A program made the translations under genes and the position numbers. Positions 38,029 through 46,759 of a DNA stretch of 64,000 bases are shown here, piece by piece. Source of the DNA: an uncultured Christensenellaceae bacterium (GTDB lineage: Bacteria; Bacillota; Clostridia; Christensenellales; Aristaeellaceae); contig CAJOJQ010000014.1 in assembly GCA_905234985.1 (NCBI GenBank), forward strand, positions 86,384 to 150,383. The letters are read 5' to 3'. Each line of letters opens with the position of its first letter. Position 1 is the stretch's first letter. The notes below the pieces were generated by a model that worked only from the letters and a program-made list of their open reading frames with translations, made no database searches and had not been told where the DNA came from.

Positions 38029-38883
38029 TTACAGCCGCACCGGCAGATCGGAGTCGGCAAAGGGATCGTCGCCCGCAAAGGCGTCCAGCTTCCCTTCGCC
38101 TTCCTCGGGGCTGACTTCCGGCATGGGCGTGATGATACGGATGTGCTGTTCGCGATCGTCCAGGAAGGTCAGTTCCGCCTGTTCCCGGGGTTCGGTAAGG
38201 GCCACCACCTCGGTGTAGCGGGTCCTGTTTTTCCGGGCGTAGCTCTGGGCCACCTCGGGCCTGCCCTGCCAGTGCATGGGCAGGAAAAACCGGGGCTTTA
38301 CGGACATGACGAAGTAATTGGCCCCTGCCTCGTACAGGCCGCCCATGCGGGGATCCACCGGGAACATGGCGACGTCCATGGGCAGGTGTTCAATGGGCGC
38401 CATGGCGGCGTAAAAATCCTTTTCCGCCTGGGCGATTTCACGCAGAGTGCTTTCCTCCCGCCAGTGCCACAGGTTCAAATCTCCCGCGTGGAAGATGTTC
38501 AGCCCGTACAGCGACACATAAAAGGACACGCCCTTGTCCGTGGAATCGAACGCCCGGATGGTTACGTCGCCCACCTCCACCGTGTCGCCGGGCTTCACCC
38601 GCTTGCCGCGCTTCCCGATGGGCAGGTCGTCCGAAACGATGTAGGTGATGGGCAGCTTGTGATAATCCCAGGTATAAATGACTTCGTCGAAGTGATCCTC
38701 GTGATCGTGGGATACGAATACCAGCACCCGCTTGTAGCCCGCAAAATCCTGATCCCGCAGCTGGGCTTTCTCCGGCAGATCCCCGTTTTCTCCCCGCCAG
38801 TAATCAAATACCAGCAGAGTGTCCACCACCTCCACCGTGAACCCGGAATGATGATAATAGGTGACGACGGCTGTTTTTTCCAT
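38029..38883 (-). CDS. Metallo-beta-lactamase fold hydrolase (UlaG-like)
   Basis: 284 residues from ATG at 38883 with SD AGGAGG. The metal-binding motif is SHDHEDHFDE near residue 65; further His and Asp ligands are in FHAGDLNLWHW and LPMHWQGR. No signal peptide, so cytoplasmic. The fold is that of the UlaG / RNase Z-like MBL group; the substrate is unknown. It is the last gene of the minus-strand block that starts at xpaC, separated from the phosphodiesterase gene by heptad-arm repeat D. An in-frame extension toward 38979 would run through the repeat and has no SD. Confidence 0.85.
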   Translation of the reverse strand: MEKTAVVTYYHHSGFTVEVVDTLLVFDYWRGENGDLPEKAQLRDQDFAGYKRVLVFVSHDHEDHFDEVIYTWDYHKLPITYIVSDDLPIGKRGKRVKPGDTVEVGDVTIRAFDSTDKGVSFYVSLYGLNIFHAGDLNLWHWREESTLREIAQAEKDFYAAMAPIEHLPMDVAMFPVDPRMGGLYEAGANYFVMSVKPRFFLPMHWQGRPEVAQSYARKNRTRYTEVVALTEPREQAELTFLDDREQHIRIITPMPEVSPEEGEGKLDAFAGDDPFADSDLPVRL

Positions 38884-38937
38884 ACATCCTCCTGCGCTTT
38901 GAGTCAATGCTTTGGCATTTATGGGATACTTTAAAGC

Positions 38938-39052
38938 AGGTAGGAGGTAGGAGGTTTTATCTTGTTCATCAAGATGCATGCTCCCGTCCTTTTTGTGGAC
39001 TATATATACTTCCTACCTCCTACCTCCTACTTCCCACCTTACATAAAGTGTT
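38938..39052. repeat. Heptad-arm inverted repeat, copy D
   Basis: The left arm is made of GGTAGGA units (AGGTAGGAGGTAGGAGG); the right arm has the complementary TCCTACC units preceded by GGACTATATATAC. The heptad is unlike those of the other copies, but the core TATATAGTCC (minus strand) is the same. It lies about 20 nt from the stop of the phosphodiesterase gene. Confidence 0.85.
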
Positions 39053-39070
39053 CTTGAAATCAAGTGCGAA

Positions 39071-40264
39071 TTACGGGCGGATGAACACGCCTGTCAGCGC
39101 TTTCCCCTCCGCCTGTGGCAAATCAAGGCCCAGGGCTTTGGCGAGGGTGGGCGCGATGTCCACCAGGTTGGCTTTCGCAAGGCGCTGGCCTTTCCGGATG
39201 CCGGGGCCTTTCAGCCAGAGCAGGGTGCGTGCCTGGGGACAATCCAGGGAAAAGCCGTGTTCCCCGTGGGTTTCTTCCAGCTTGTCGATGAAGCAGTATC
39301 CCGGCAGCGCGTCCACGGCCAAATGCACGTCCGCGGGGGCGTGCAGGGCGCGCAGCTCCTGGTCGATAAAGATCCGCCCGACGCCCCATTTCGTTCCGTT
39401 TTCCTCCAGGACGCGGCGGGCCTTGTCCAGATCCGGGCCGAAGATATAGGCCCCCATGCCCAAGCTCTGGGCGCGAGCGCCGCAGGCGGCTTTCAGCTTG
39501 GCGTCCAGCAGCACGCCGTTGGGCGCGTCCTGCTGGCCGTGGTCGCTGACAACGCAAAATAGGGTTTCATCCAAAAGTCCCGCTTTTTGGACAGCCGCCA
39601 CGATGCGGCCCACCCGCGCGTCCAGGCGCTTCATGGCGTCGTGGGCCTCTTGGCTGTCGGTTCCGTGCCAGTGGCGCATGGAATCGCAGTCCACCAAGTG
39701 TACGGTCAGCACGTCCGGGGGGCGGATGCCCGCATACAGCTTTTCGCAGAGCAGAGTCGCGTAATCATCCAGATCGGGCTGTAAAATGCTTTTCCGGGTC
39801 CTGCCGTAGAGCAGCTCCATGCGCAAAATCCACACGGGGGAGGCGTAGCGAAGCATTTTCATCACGGCGCTTTCTCCCGGCAGGGGCAGTACCTCCGGGA
39901 AGTTCCGGCGGACATAGGGGTTTTTCCCGGTCACGGGCCACAGAATGGAGGCCACGTCCAGGCCCTTTTCTTTGGCGGCCTGGTGCAAGGTTTTCACCTT
40001 GATGTCTCCGATGCTCCAGTACCAGGTTCGCATTTCCTGGGGCGTATCCTGCTGCAGGGGCTGGTTATGGCCGATGCCGTGGGTTTCCGGGTAGCAGCCG
40101 GTGAGCAGGCTGGCGTGGATGGGGTAGGTGATGGTGGGGTACACCGTTTTCACGTTGCCGCAGAACACGCCCTCATCCGCAAGAGCAGAAAGCGCGGGCA
40201 GGCTGAGTAACCTGTCCGCGTCCGGGTTCGCTACGGCATCCAGGGAGATCATACAAAGGCGCAT
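39071..40264 (-). CDS. Alkaline phosphatase superfamily phosphodiesterase (NPP-like)
   Basis: 397 residues from ATG at 40264. Motifs of nucleotide pyrophosphatase/phosphodiesterases: ISLDAV at the N-terminus (metal Asp), the nucleophile Thr in YPTITYPIHASLLTGCYPETHGI-type segment around residue 42, and VSDHGQQ (metal Asp/His) around residue 240. No signal peptide is seen. It might hydrolyse phosphodiester bonds of nucleotides or glycolipid headgroups. Its start overlaps the TPM-gene stop by 1 nt (TAATG), so it is part of the xpaC operon. Confidence 0.87.
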   Translation of the reverse strand: MRLCMISLDAVANPDADRLLSLPALSALADEGVFCGNVKTVYPTITYPIHASLLTGCYPETHGIGHNQPLQQDTPQEMRTWYWSIGDIKVKTLHQAAKEKGLDVASILWPVTGKNPYVRRNFPEVLPLPGESAVMKMLRYASPVWILRMELLYGRTRKSILQPDLDDYATLLCEKLYAGIRPPDVLTVHLVDCDSMRHWHGTDSQEAHDAMKRLDARVGRIVAAVQKAGLLDETLFCVVSDHGQQDAPNGVLLDAKLKAACGARAQSLGMGAYIFGPDLDKARRVLEENGTKWGVGRIFIDQELRALHAPADVHLAVDALPGYCFIDKLEETHGEHGFSLDCPQARTLLWLKGPGIRKGQRLAKANLVDIAPTLAKALGLDLPQAEGKALTGVFIRP

Positions 40265-41019
40265 TACCTATGTCCCCTTCTTCTTTTCCTGCGGAAGAAC
40301 AGGAAGTAAATCACCAAGCCCCAAATGATCACACTGCGCCAATTGGTGCGGGTTTCTTCGCTGCGCCAGGCCCGCTGGGAGTCCTCCCAGAATACCTCGT
40401 CGCTGCTTTCCCGGGCGTCGTAATCGTCCCGGGCAAACATGCCGTACCAGGAATCGTCCACGGTTTGGGGCTGGGGAGTGGACTGGATAGCGGTCGTTCC
40501 GAACAGGCCCGCGTCGCTGAGCGTGTTCCCCTTGGCTTTTGCCATGGCCTGACCTAAGCTGACGGCGAGGCTCGCCAGGGCTTCGTCGTACTTCCGGGCC
40601 TTGTAGGCGTTGCGGAAAGCGCCCAGCAGGGTATTGCGGCTTTCGGTGGACAGGGCGCTTTTGCTGTTCGCGCCAAGGGACAGGGCGAAATCTTCCTCGC
40701 CGATGACCATGAGCAGCAGGGCGTCGTCCTTTTCCAGATTCCATACCTTGAATACCTGATCGGCGTACTGCTGGGCGTCCGCGCCGCCTAAGAAATGGCG
40801 GGTCAGCACGAAAACGCGGCCCTCGGCGGCGTCCAGCAGCCGATCGTTCAGGGTTTCCAGATCCTCCAGGTTTTTTTCGCCCAGCACCCCGGCCAGATCG
40901 GCGGCGGTGCGGTCAGGACGGGGAGGATATTCCGTTTCGGCGTTCGCCAAGGAAACGGCAGAAAAGCACAGGGCCAGCGCTAAAACCAGCGCGCCCATTT
41001 TCATAAACAGGCTGTTCAT
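40264..41019 (-). CDS. TPM-domain membrane protein (YgcG family)
   Basis: 251 residues: signal peptide ending near ANA-ET; a TPM domain (about 35-165: DLAGVLGEKNLEDLETLNDRLL, VFVLTRHF, WNLEKDDALLLMVIGEED); a low-complexity linker; and a C-terminal membrane helix (VIIWGLVIYFLFF) followed by RRKRRRGHR. The TPM domain thus faces outside. The family is implicated in membrane stress and, in plants, photosystem repair. LemA lies immediately upstream, a pairing often conserved in bacteria. Confidence 0.88.
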   Translation of the reverse strand: MNSLFMKMGALVLALALCFSAVSLANAETEYPPRPDRTAADLAGVLGEKNLEDLETLNDRLLDAAEGRVFVLTRHFLGGADAQQYADQVFKVWNLEKDDALLLMVIGEEDFALSLGANSKSALSTESRNTLLGAFRNAYKARKYDEALASLAVSLGQAMAKAKGNTLSDAGLFGTTAIQSTPQPQTVDDSWYGMFARDDYDARESSDEVFWEDSQRAWRSEETRTNWRSVIIWGLVIYFLFFRRKRRRGHR

Positions 41020-41034
41020 GTTCCTCCTCCTTCC

Positions 41035-41577
41035 TTACGGCGACTGGAATTCCACGGCGGGCTTCACGCCCAGCAGCGTGCGGGCCAGCCAGCCGGAAAA
41101 GGTTTTGTTCATGCGGCTGTTGAAATCCGCCGCCGCCTGGTTGTAGGCGGCCCCGGCGGTCTTCTGCTCGCTCTGGGCCAGCATCTGGGGCAGATAGCTG
41201 GTCACGTACATATTGTCCCGGCTATCGTTTTTCACGCTGTCAAGCTGGGAAAGTTTGTCCAGCAGGGCGGCGGCGTCCGCGGTCAGCGCTTCGTTGGCCT
41301 TGGCCCGGGGCGCTAAATTGTCGCTTTTATCCTCCAGGGCTTTCAGGTCCTGGGCGACGCGCTGATAGGCTTCATCCGTGATCGGCACGTGGCGTTTCGC
41401 CACCGCCAGCACGTTGTAGGCCGATTCCACGCGGGTCTGCAGCATGCTTTCCAGGCCCGCGCGGGTCTCGTTCACCAGCGCCCGCTCGTCATTCCAGCCG
41501 CGGTACGCGCCAAGAATAACGCCGCCCACGATCAAGATCACCATGATCGCAACAGCCCAACCCGTTTTCAGTTTCAT
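41035..41577 (-). CDS. lemA: LemA family protein
   Basis: 180 residues. One N-terminal membrane helix (WAVAIMVILIVGGVILGAY), then a long helical LemA domain (NETRAGLESMLQTRVESAYNVLAVAKRHV; AAADFNSRMNKTFSGWLARTLLGVKPAVEF, where the LemA C-terminal signature ends). The domain faces the outside. Function is unknown; genetic context with TPM-domain proteins and TelA suggests an envelope maintenance role. It starts about 27 nt after telA. Confidence 0.9.
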   Translation of the reverse strand: MKLKTGWAVAIMVILIVGGVILGAYRGWNDERALVNETRAGLESMLQTRVESAYNVLAVAKRHVPITDEAYQRVAQDLKALEDKSDNLAPRAKANEALTADAAALLDKLSQLDSVKNDSRDNMYVTSYLPQMLAQSEQKTAGAAYNQAAADFNSRMNKTFSGWLARTLLGVKPAVEFQSP

Positions 41578-41604
41578 CAGTTCATCGGCCCCCTTTTACA
41601 TAGG

Positions 41605-42792
41605 TTACATCGTCAAGAGCTTTTCTTTCAGTTCCTTTTCCATATGGGCCAGGGTCTTTTCGGCCTCGGCGCGCTTCTGGCGGCCTTCCGCCTGGATGCG
41701 GCTGACCTCGTTGATGGTGTCGATCAGGCTCTGGTTGGTCTGCACCAGGGTTTCCAGATCAATGATGCCGCGCTCGGATTCCTTGGCTGTTTCGATGGTG
41801 CCCATTTTCAGGGTCTCGGCGTTCTTTTTGAGCAGGGCGTTGGTCATATCGGTCACGGCGCGCTGGGCCTGCATGGCCTGCTGGCTGTGATGCAGGCCCA
41901 GAGCCAGCACCATTTGATTCTTCCACAGGGGCAGGGTGTTCACCAGGGTGGACTGAATGCGCTCCACCAGCAGGGAATTGTTGTTTTGCAGCAGGCGGAT
42001 CTGGGGGGCCATCTGCATGGAAATCTGGCGGGTCAGCTTCAGGTCGTGCAGCTTCTTTTCAAACCGGTCGCACTGGGCGGCCAGGTCGTTGGCCTTCTGG
42101 GCGTCCATGGCGTCGCCGCTGGCGGCGGCGGCGTCCTGGAGGCGCTTGAGGTCGGTGTCCCGCACTTCCTGCAGCCGCTGTTCGCCCGCCACGATGTACA
42201 TGGTCAGCTCGTGGAAGTATTGCAGGTTCATATCGTAGAGTTTATTGAACATGGCAACGTCCTTGAGCAGCTGCACCTGATGGTTTTCCAGATTGTCCGC
42301 GATGCCCTCCACGTTTTTCGCCACGTCCTCATACTTGGCCTGGATGGAAGCGATCTGCTGCTTCGCGCCGAAGAACAGGCCCTTGAGGCCCTTGGGCTTT
42401 TCTCCGGCGGCGTTGAAGCCCTTCAGTTCGGTGATCAGCTTGGTCAGGATATCGCCCACTTCGCCGGTATCGCCGGTTTTCACGTTGGACAGCACGGTGT
42501 CCGCGAAGCCGGAAATCTTCTTCTGGGCGTCCGCGCCGTAGAGCATCACGTGATCCGGGTTGGTCAGATCAATGGTCTTGGAGAATGCCGCCACCTGAAT
42601 TTTTTCCTCGTCGGTGAGGGAGGAATCCAGGGCCGCCACCGCTTCCTTGGCGTCCGGGGCCTGGGGGGCGTTTTTCAGGTCCTCCAGCATGTCCACGGCC
42701 TTTTCCACGGTCTGCCGGGCTTCCTGCTCGGGGTGCAGGGTCAGGACGGGGGCGGTGTGCTGCTGGGCTTCGGCGAAGTTGTTTTCAGTCAT
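41605..42792 (-). CDS. telA: TelA/KlaA toxic anion resistance family protein
   Basis: 395 residues, mostly alpha-helical with coiled-coil segments and no membrane helix. Typical features are VHDHAMLYG-like DHVMLYGADAQKKISGFAD near residue 75, the VRDTDLKRLQDAA region and QMAPQIRLLQNNNSLLVERIQ near residue 265. It was named for tellurite resistance, but the widespread chromosomal copies probably act in envelope stress. xpaC lies upstream on the same strand, a conserved pair; heptad-arm repeat E separates them. Confidence 0.9.
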   Translation of the reverse strand: MTENNFAEAQQHTAPVLTLHPEQEARQTVEKAVDMLEDLKNAPQAPDAKEAVAALDSSLTDEEKIQVAAFSKTIDLTNPDHVMLYGADAQKKISGFADTVLSNVKTGDTGEVGDILTKLITELKGFNAAGEKPKGLKGLFFGAKQQIASIQAKYEDVAKNVEGIADNLENHQVQLLKDVAMFNKLYDMNLQYFHELTMYIVAGEQRLQEVRDTDLKRLQDAAAASGDAMDAQKANDLAAQCDRFEKKLHDLKLTRQISMQMAPQIRLLQNNNSLLVERIQSTLVNTLPLWKNQMVLALGLHHSQQAMQAQRAVTDMTNALLKKNAETLKMGTIETAKESERGIIDLETLVQTNQSLIDTINEVSRIQAEGRQKRAEAEKTLAHMEKELKEKLLTM

Positions 42793-42855
42793 GGTGATGC
42801 TCCTTTCCGGTGTGCTGTATCAAAAGTAAATGATCAAGCCGTATGGGATTGTGTG

Positions 42856-42952
42856 TGAAGGGGAGTTGAGATTGATATGGTTTAGTGATAAGAACGCCGA
42901 TAAAATGGACTATTCTATCTCCACTCTCTACTCTCAACTCTCCACACTATTC
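42856..42952. repeat. Heptad-arm inverted repeat, copy E (degenerate)
   Basis: The left arm is short (GGGGAGTTGAGATTGATATGG); the right arm holds four complementary units (CTCTACT, CTCAACT) after GGACTATTCTATC. It is less well preserved than the other copies. It begins about 3 nt after the xpaC stop codon (42955) and lies between xpaC and telA. Confidence 0.75.
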
Positions 42953-42954
42953 CT

Positions 42955-43665
42955 TTACATCCGCTGCTGCGCCTGTGCGGTTGCCTGGGCTTGTGCGGTT
43001 GCCTGCTGCTGCTTCATGCCGGAATCAATCAGGCCATCCTGCCGCAGCATGGTTTCCATCACGTCGATGTCGGTGGACAGGTCCAGCATATCGTCCTGAT
43101 ACAGGGCGTTCAGCTGCTTGTCGAAGGCTTTGAGTACGGTACGCATGGCCTCGCGGATCTGGGCGCGGGTGGCCTGGGCTTCCTGGCCCTTCACCTGGCG
43201 CTCATCCATTTTGCGGTAGCCCTCTAACATTTTCAGGGTGGTTGGCATATAATAGTCCATAAAGCGGCGAATCTGGGGCGCTTTGTCGGGCTTTTCGGCC
43301 ACGGTGCGGAAGATGCGGTTGGCCACGTCCTCCAGCTGATCCATCTGGCTGGAAAGCTCCGCGTCGGGAATCAGGTCGTTTTCATGGCGAATCTGCGCCA
43401 TCATTTCCTGGCCCTTGTCCACCAGGGTATCCACCGCCGCGTCCCCGGTCTTGGGAATGGGCGTCTGTGCGGGGGCCTGCTTGGAGGTGTCCAGCCCCTG
43501 GGCCATGATGTACACGATGCGCCCGGCCAGCAGGGACACGCCCGCCGCGATCAGATAATGCTGCCAGCGGTACAGCTTGAAAATCAGGGAAAACAGCACC
43601 ACTACCGCCCCGATGGTCAGGCAGGCGATCACGAATGCCTTGGAATTGTTGTTTTTCTTCATCAT
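42955..43665 (-). CDS. xpaC: XpaC-like 5-bromo-4-chloroindolyl phosphate hydrolysis family protein
   Basis: 236 residues, SD GGAAGGGGG. Two N-terminal membrane helices (AFVIACLTIGAVVVLFSLIF; YLIAAGVSLLAGRIVYIM) precede a helical cytoplasmic domain (IRRFMDYYMPTTLKMLEGYRKMD, TVLKAFDKQLNALYQDDMLDLSTDIDVMETML). The tail is an Ala/Gln-rich repeat (QQATAQAQATAQAQQ) of low complexity. XpaC and TelA are a well-known pair of unknown mechanism. It is the first gene of the envelope operon, behind two promoters. Confidence 0.9.
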   Translation of the reverse strand: MMKKNNNSKAFVIACLTIGAVVVLFSLIFKLYRWQHYLIAAGVSLLAGRIVYIMAQGLDTSKQAPAQTPIPKTGDAAVDTLVDKGQEMMAQIRHENDLIPDAELSSQMDQLEDVANRIFRTVAEKPDKAPQIRRFMDYYMPTTLKMLEGYRKMDERQVKGQEAQATRAQIREAMRTVLKAFDKQLNALYQDDMLDLSTDIDVMETMLRQDGLIDSGMKQQQATAQAQATAQAQQRM

Positions 43666-43694
43666 CTTTTCCCCCTTCCGTTTGGTGCGGAAAA

Positions 43695-43723
43695 ATCATA
43701 GCAAAGTCAGGGAGGAAACGCAA
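43695..43723 (-). promoter_or_regulatory. Proximal promoter of the xpaC operon
   Basis: Minus-strand TTGCGT at 43723-43718, a 17-bp spacer and TATGAT at 43700-43695. Confidence 0.7.
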
Positions 43724-43789
43724 GCCGATTCCGCTGAATCATACATTTTCTCCGCTGAAAGCGGCGTCCCGCCGCTTTTGAGCGCGTTC

Positions 43790-43818
43790 AGTATACCACA
43801 ATCACAAGGCCATTTCAA
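43790..43818 (-). promoter_or_regulatory. Distal promoter upstream of xpaC
   Basis: Minus-strand TTGAAA at 43818-43813, a 17-bp spacer and TATACT at 43795-43790. The start would be near 43783, followed by a hairpin AAGCGGC / GCCGCTT in the leader. Confidence 0.65.
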
Positions 43819-43852
43819 CCGTGAGGCGCATTAGAAAAATATTAGAAATGGC

Positions 43853-45613
43853 TTAGAAAACACGCCCCGCTGCGCTTTGCTTGCTGAATACAGAAGGGGC
43901 GGCGGAATGAACCTGGGCGCGTTCCGCGATCAGCTTATCAAACTGATCGGGAGGCAGGGGCCGGGAAAAATAGAAGCCCTGAATGATTTCACAGCCCAGC
44001 CCTTTCAGGCATCGGGCCTGCTCGGCGGTTTCCACGCCCTCCGCCACCACCGGCACGCCTAAGTGCCGGGCGATGCCTAAGATCAGTTCCAGCATGCGCA
44101 CGTCCTGGGATTCCCCGAAGGCGTTGCGCACAAAGGTCATATCCAGCTTGATCACGTCCAGGGGCAGCTTGGACAGCATAGCCAGGGAGGAATATCCCGT
44201 GCCGAAATCATCCATTTCAATGCGGAAGCCTCGGGCGCGCAATTCCTTTACGGTGGCGATGATGTGGTCGGAATCGTCGGTATAGGCGCTTTCCGTGATT
44301 TCCAGCAGGTAATCGCCGGGGGAAACGCCAAACTCGTTCACGATGCCGCTGATGACGTCCGGCAGCTCATCGTTCAGCATATCTGTGCGGGAAACGTTCA
44401 CCGAAACGGGCAGCACGAAGCCGAAGCGCTCCTTCCAGTCCCTGATTTGGGCGGCGGCGGCCCGCCACACGTAATGGTTCAGGGCGCTGATGATGCCGTT
44501 TTCCTCGAACAGGGGAATGAACTTGCCGGGGCTGATCAGGCCCAGCGCGGGATGCCGCCACCGCACCAGGGCCTCCGCGCTGGAAAGCAGAGGCGCGTCT
44601 CCCCGCACGTCGAACTTGGGCTGGTAGTACACCGTAAACTGCCCTTGGGCGATGGCTTCGTAAAAATCGTCGGTCAGCTGGGCAGCGTACAGCTCGGACT
44701 GGTGCAGCGCGTCGTCGTACATGGCGATGGAGCGGGAATAGTTGTTGCGGATGGTGTCGGCGGCCAGCTTGGCCCGGTCGAAACGGCGCTCCATTTCCAG
44801 GGCCTTGTCCACCCGGGAATATACGCCCATCCGCAGCCGCACCCGGGACGCGGCGGCGTCCCCCGCGCCGGTAAGCCGCTGCGATGCGGCGTCTAAAATG
44901 GCTTCGTAATCCTCCCGGTGGGGGCAGTATACCAGAAAGGTGTCCGCCGCCCTTCGGCACACGATGCCGCCCTGCGCCCGAACCGCTTCCCGCACCTGCG
45001 CGCCGATGCGGCTGAGCAGCCCGTCCCCCCAGGCTTTGCCGCAGCGCTCGTTGATCAGGTGGAAGTGGTTCACGTCGATCACCATGGCGTCCATGTCCGT
45101 GCCCTTGTGGTGAAGATCAAATTGTTCGGCGTAGCTGTAAAAGTAATCCCGGTTGTACAGGCCGGTGAGGGGGTCGTGTTCCGTGGAGCGGATCAGGTTC
45201 CGGCCCTCGGACAATTCGATGGTGCGCTGCACCCGGGCTAAGATCACGTCCGGCTTGGGATAGGGTTTGGGAATAAAGTCGATGGCCCCTAAGCGCAGGC
45301 TTTCCACCTCCGCCTCCTGATCCGAGGTAAGCACGATCACCGGGACGGCCTGCAGCAGGGGATCGGCCTTTTTTCGGCGCAGAAATTCCTGCCCGCTCAT
45401 ACGGGGCATGTTCAGGTCCAGCAGCACCAGGGACAGGGTGTCCCTGTATTCCAGGAGCAAGTCAAAGGCGGCCAGCCCGTCCTGGGCAAAAAGCAGTTCG
45501 TAATCGCTTTCCAGGATCGCGTGCAGGATCTCGCGGTTGATTTTTTCATCGTCCGCCACCAGGATGGCGCGCTTGCCGCTGGCTGAATAGAATATTTCGT
45601 GGTTCCCCGGCAT
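43853..45613 (-). CDS. REC-GGDEF-EAL response regulator, EAL intact
   Basis: 586 residues from ATG at 45613 with SD AAGGAGA; the frame is open further upstream but that part overlaps the promoter. Receiver domain (VADDEKIN, Asp in LLDLNMPRMSG, Lys in FIPKPY). The GGDEF domain has RAADT in place of GGDEF, so it is degenerate. The EAL domain retains SAEALVRW, SVNVSR, LEITESAY, MDDFGTGYSS, IKLDM and VAEGVET, so phosphodiesterase activity on c-di-GMP is expected. It closely parallels the partial protein at the left edge. It has its own promoter; no cognate kinase is adjacent. Confidence 0.92.
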   Translation of the reverse strand: MPGNHEIFYSASGKRAILVADDEKINREILHAILESDYELLFAQDGLAAFDLLLEYRDTLSLVLLDLNMPRMSGQEFLRRKKADPLLQAVPVIVLTSDQEAEVESLRLGAIDFIPKPYPKPDVILARVQRTIELSEGRNLIRSTEHDPLTGLYNRDYFYSYAEQFDLHHKGTDMDAMVIDVNHFHLINERCGKAWGDGLLSRIGAQVREAVRAQGGIVCRRAADTFLVYCPHREDYEAILDAASQRLTGAGDAAASRVRLRMGVYSRVDKALEMERRFDRAKLAADTIRNNYSRSIAMYDDALHQSELYAAQLTDDFYEAIAQGQFTVYYQPKFDVRGDAPLLSSAEALVRWRHPALGLISPGKFIPLFEENGIISALNHYVWRAAAAQIRDWKERFGFVLPVSVNVSRTDMLNDELPDVISGIVNEFGVSPGDYLLEITESAYTDDSDHIIATVKELRARGFRIEMDDFGTGYSSLAMLSKLPLDVIKLDMTFVRNAFGESQDVRMLELILGIARHLGVPVVAEGVETAEQARCLKGLGCEIIQGFYFSRPLPPDQFDKLIAERAQVHSAAPSVFSKQSAAGRVF

Positions 45614-45665
45614 GGCAGGCAGTCTCCTTCCGAGAAGCATATGAATCGAACAAAACACCGGGGAT

Positions 45666-45694
45666 ATTATACCAAAAAAGCCCGCCGCCTGCAA
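45666..45694 (-). promoter_or_regulatory. Promoter of the second REC-GGDEF-EAL gene
   Basis: Minus-strand TTGCAG at 45694-45689, a 17-bp spacer and TATAAT at 45671-45666. The -35 box lies just after the T-tract of the mrp terminator. Confidence 0.75.
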
Positions 45695-45695
45695 T

Positions 45696-45725
45696 AAAAA
45701 AACGCCGCCCAAAGCAAGGACGGCG
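45696..45725 (-). terminator. Terminator of mrp
   Basis: On the minus strand CGCCGTCC pairs with GGGCGGCG (one G-T pair) around a 7-nt loop, followed by seven T. Confidence 0.85.
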
Positions 45726-45737
45726 AAAAAGTCGCGG

Positions 45738-46556
45738 TTATGAAAGAATCTTCGTAATGGCCTCGTTCAGCCAATCGCCCTCGAACAGCTCGATCAGCCC
45801 GGCGTCGCAGGCGGCGGCTAATTTCTGGTTGATGGGCAGCTTGCCCAGCACCTGGGCGCCGAAGCGCTCCGCGATTTCGTCGGCATGGCTTTCGCCGAAC
45901 ACAGGAACGTGCTTGCCGCAGTCGGGGCATTGGACGTAGCTCATGTTTTCCACCAAGCCCTTCACGGGAATGTTCATCATGTTCGCCATGTTCATGGCCT
46001 TTTCCACGATCATGCCCACCAAGGCCTGGGGAGTGGATACTACCACCGCGCCGTCCACCGGCACGGACTGGAACACGGTCAGGGGCACGTCGCCCGTTCC
46101 CGGAGGCATGTCGATGAACATCACGTCAATGTCGCCCCACAGCACGTCTGTCCAGAATTGCTTCACGGTGCCCGCGATGACGGGGCCGCGCCACACCACG
46201 GGGGCGGTTTCTTCTTCCAGCAGCAGGTTCACGCTCATCAGCTTGACGCCCGTTTTGCTGACGACAGGCAGAATGCCTTCCTCGTTTCCCATGGCCGGTT
46301 CCTTGATGCCGAAGGCCTTGGGGATGGAGGGGCCGGTCACGTCGGCGTCCAGGATGGCGGTCTTGTAACCCGCACGCTGGGCCAGCACGGCCAGCAGCGC
46401 CGTCACCAGGGATTTGCCTACGCCGCCCTTGCCGCTCATGACGGCAATGACCTTTTTGATGTTCGTTCCCGCGTGGGGCTTTTCGAGCAGGCTTTGCTTG
46501 TCCCGGCTGGGGCAATTGGCCCCGCAGGAGGAGCAGTCATGGGTGCATTCGCTCAT
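45738..46556 (-). CDS. mrp: Mrp/NBP35-type Fe-S cluster carrier ATPase
   Basis: 272 residues. A short N-terminal Cys cluster (CTHDCSSCGANC) like that of NBP35 comes before the deviant Walker A motif VMSGKGGVGKSLVTA. Other motifs are DADVTGPSIP, FIDMPPGTGD and CPDCGKHVPVFGE near residue 215, where the CxxC binds the bridging cluster. It probably assembles and transfers 4Fe-4S clusters to target enzymes such as the PFOR in this window. It has its own promoter and terminator. Confidence 0.93.
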   Translation of the reverse strand: MSECTHDCSSCGANCPSRDKQSLLEKPHAGTNIKKVIAVMSGKGGVGKSLVTALLAVLAQRAGYKTAILDADVTGPSIPKAFGIKEPAMGNEEGILPVVSKTGVKLMSVNLLLEEETAPVVWRGPVIAGTVKQFWTDVLWGDIDVMFIDMPPGTGDVPLTVFQSVPVDGAVVVSTPQALVGMIVEKAMNMANMMNIPVKGLVENMSYVQCPDCGKHVPVFGESHADEIAERFGAQVLGKLPINQKLAAACDAGLIELFEGDWLNEAITKILS

Positions 46557-46593
46557 TGCTGTTTCTTCCCTTCAAATTATTGGATGGAGCTTC

Positions 46594-46621
46594 ATTGTAA
46601 CAGAGAAACAAGATTTGTCAA
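46594..46621 (-). promoter_or_regulatory. Promoter of mrp
   Basis: Minus-strand TTGACA at 46621-46616, a 16-bp spacer and TACAAT at 46599-46594. Confidence 0.8.
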
Positions 46622-46700
46622 TAACATTTGGCCGGGTTGTTCTCTTTAAGCTGCAGCGGAAGGTTGCATGTTCGTCACATCACGCTTATTCCGCAGGAGA

Positions 46701-46749
46701 GGGGTCCAGGGGCATCATGCCCCTGGTGGGGTGCGGGGCAAAGCCCCGC
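46701..46749. repeat. GC-rich double hairpin downstream of htpG
   Basis: CCAGGGGC (46706-46713) pairs with GCCCCTGG (46719-46726), then GCGGGGC (46733-46739) pairs with GCCCCGC (46743-46749). The GGGGTCCAGGGG start is the kind of extragenic GC-rich palindrome I recall as dispersed in many Firmicutes. No T-tract follows, so a role at the htpG mRNA 3' end is only inferred. Confidence 0.6.
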
Positions 46750-46759
46750 CGTCTTCCCC

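Noticed and set aside
41389..42858. Long plus-strand open frame opposite lemA/telA
   Set aside because: Composition is typical of an antisense shadow, and it overlaps two well-supported genes.
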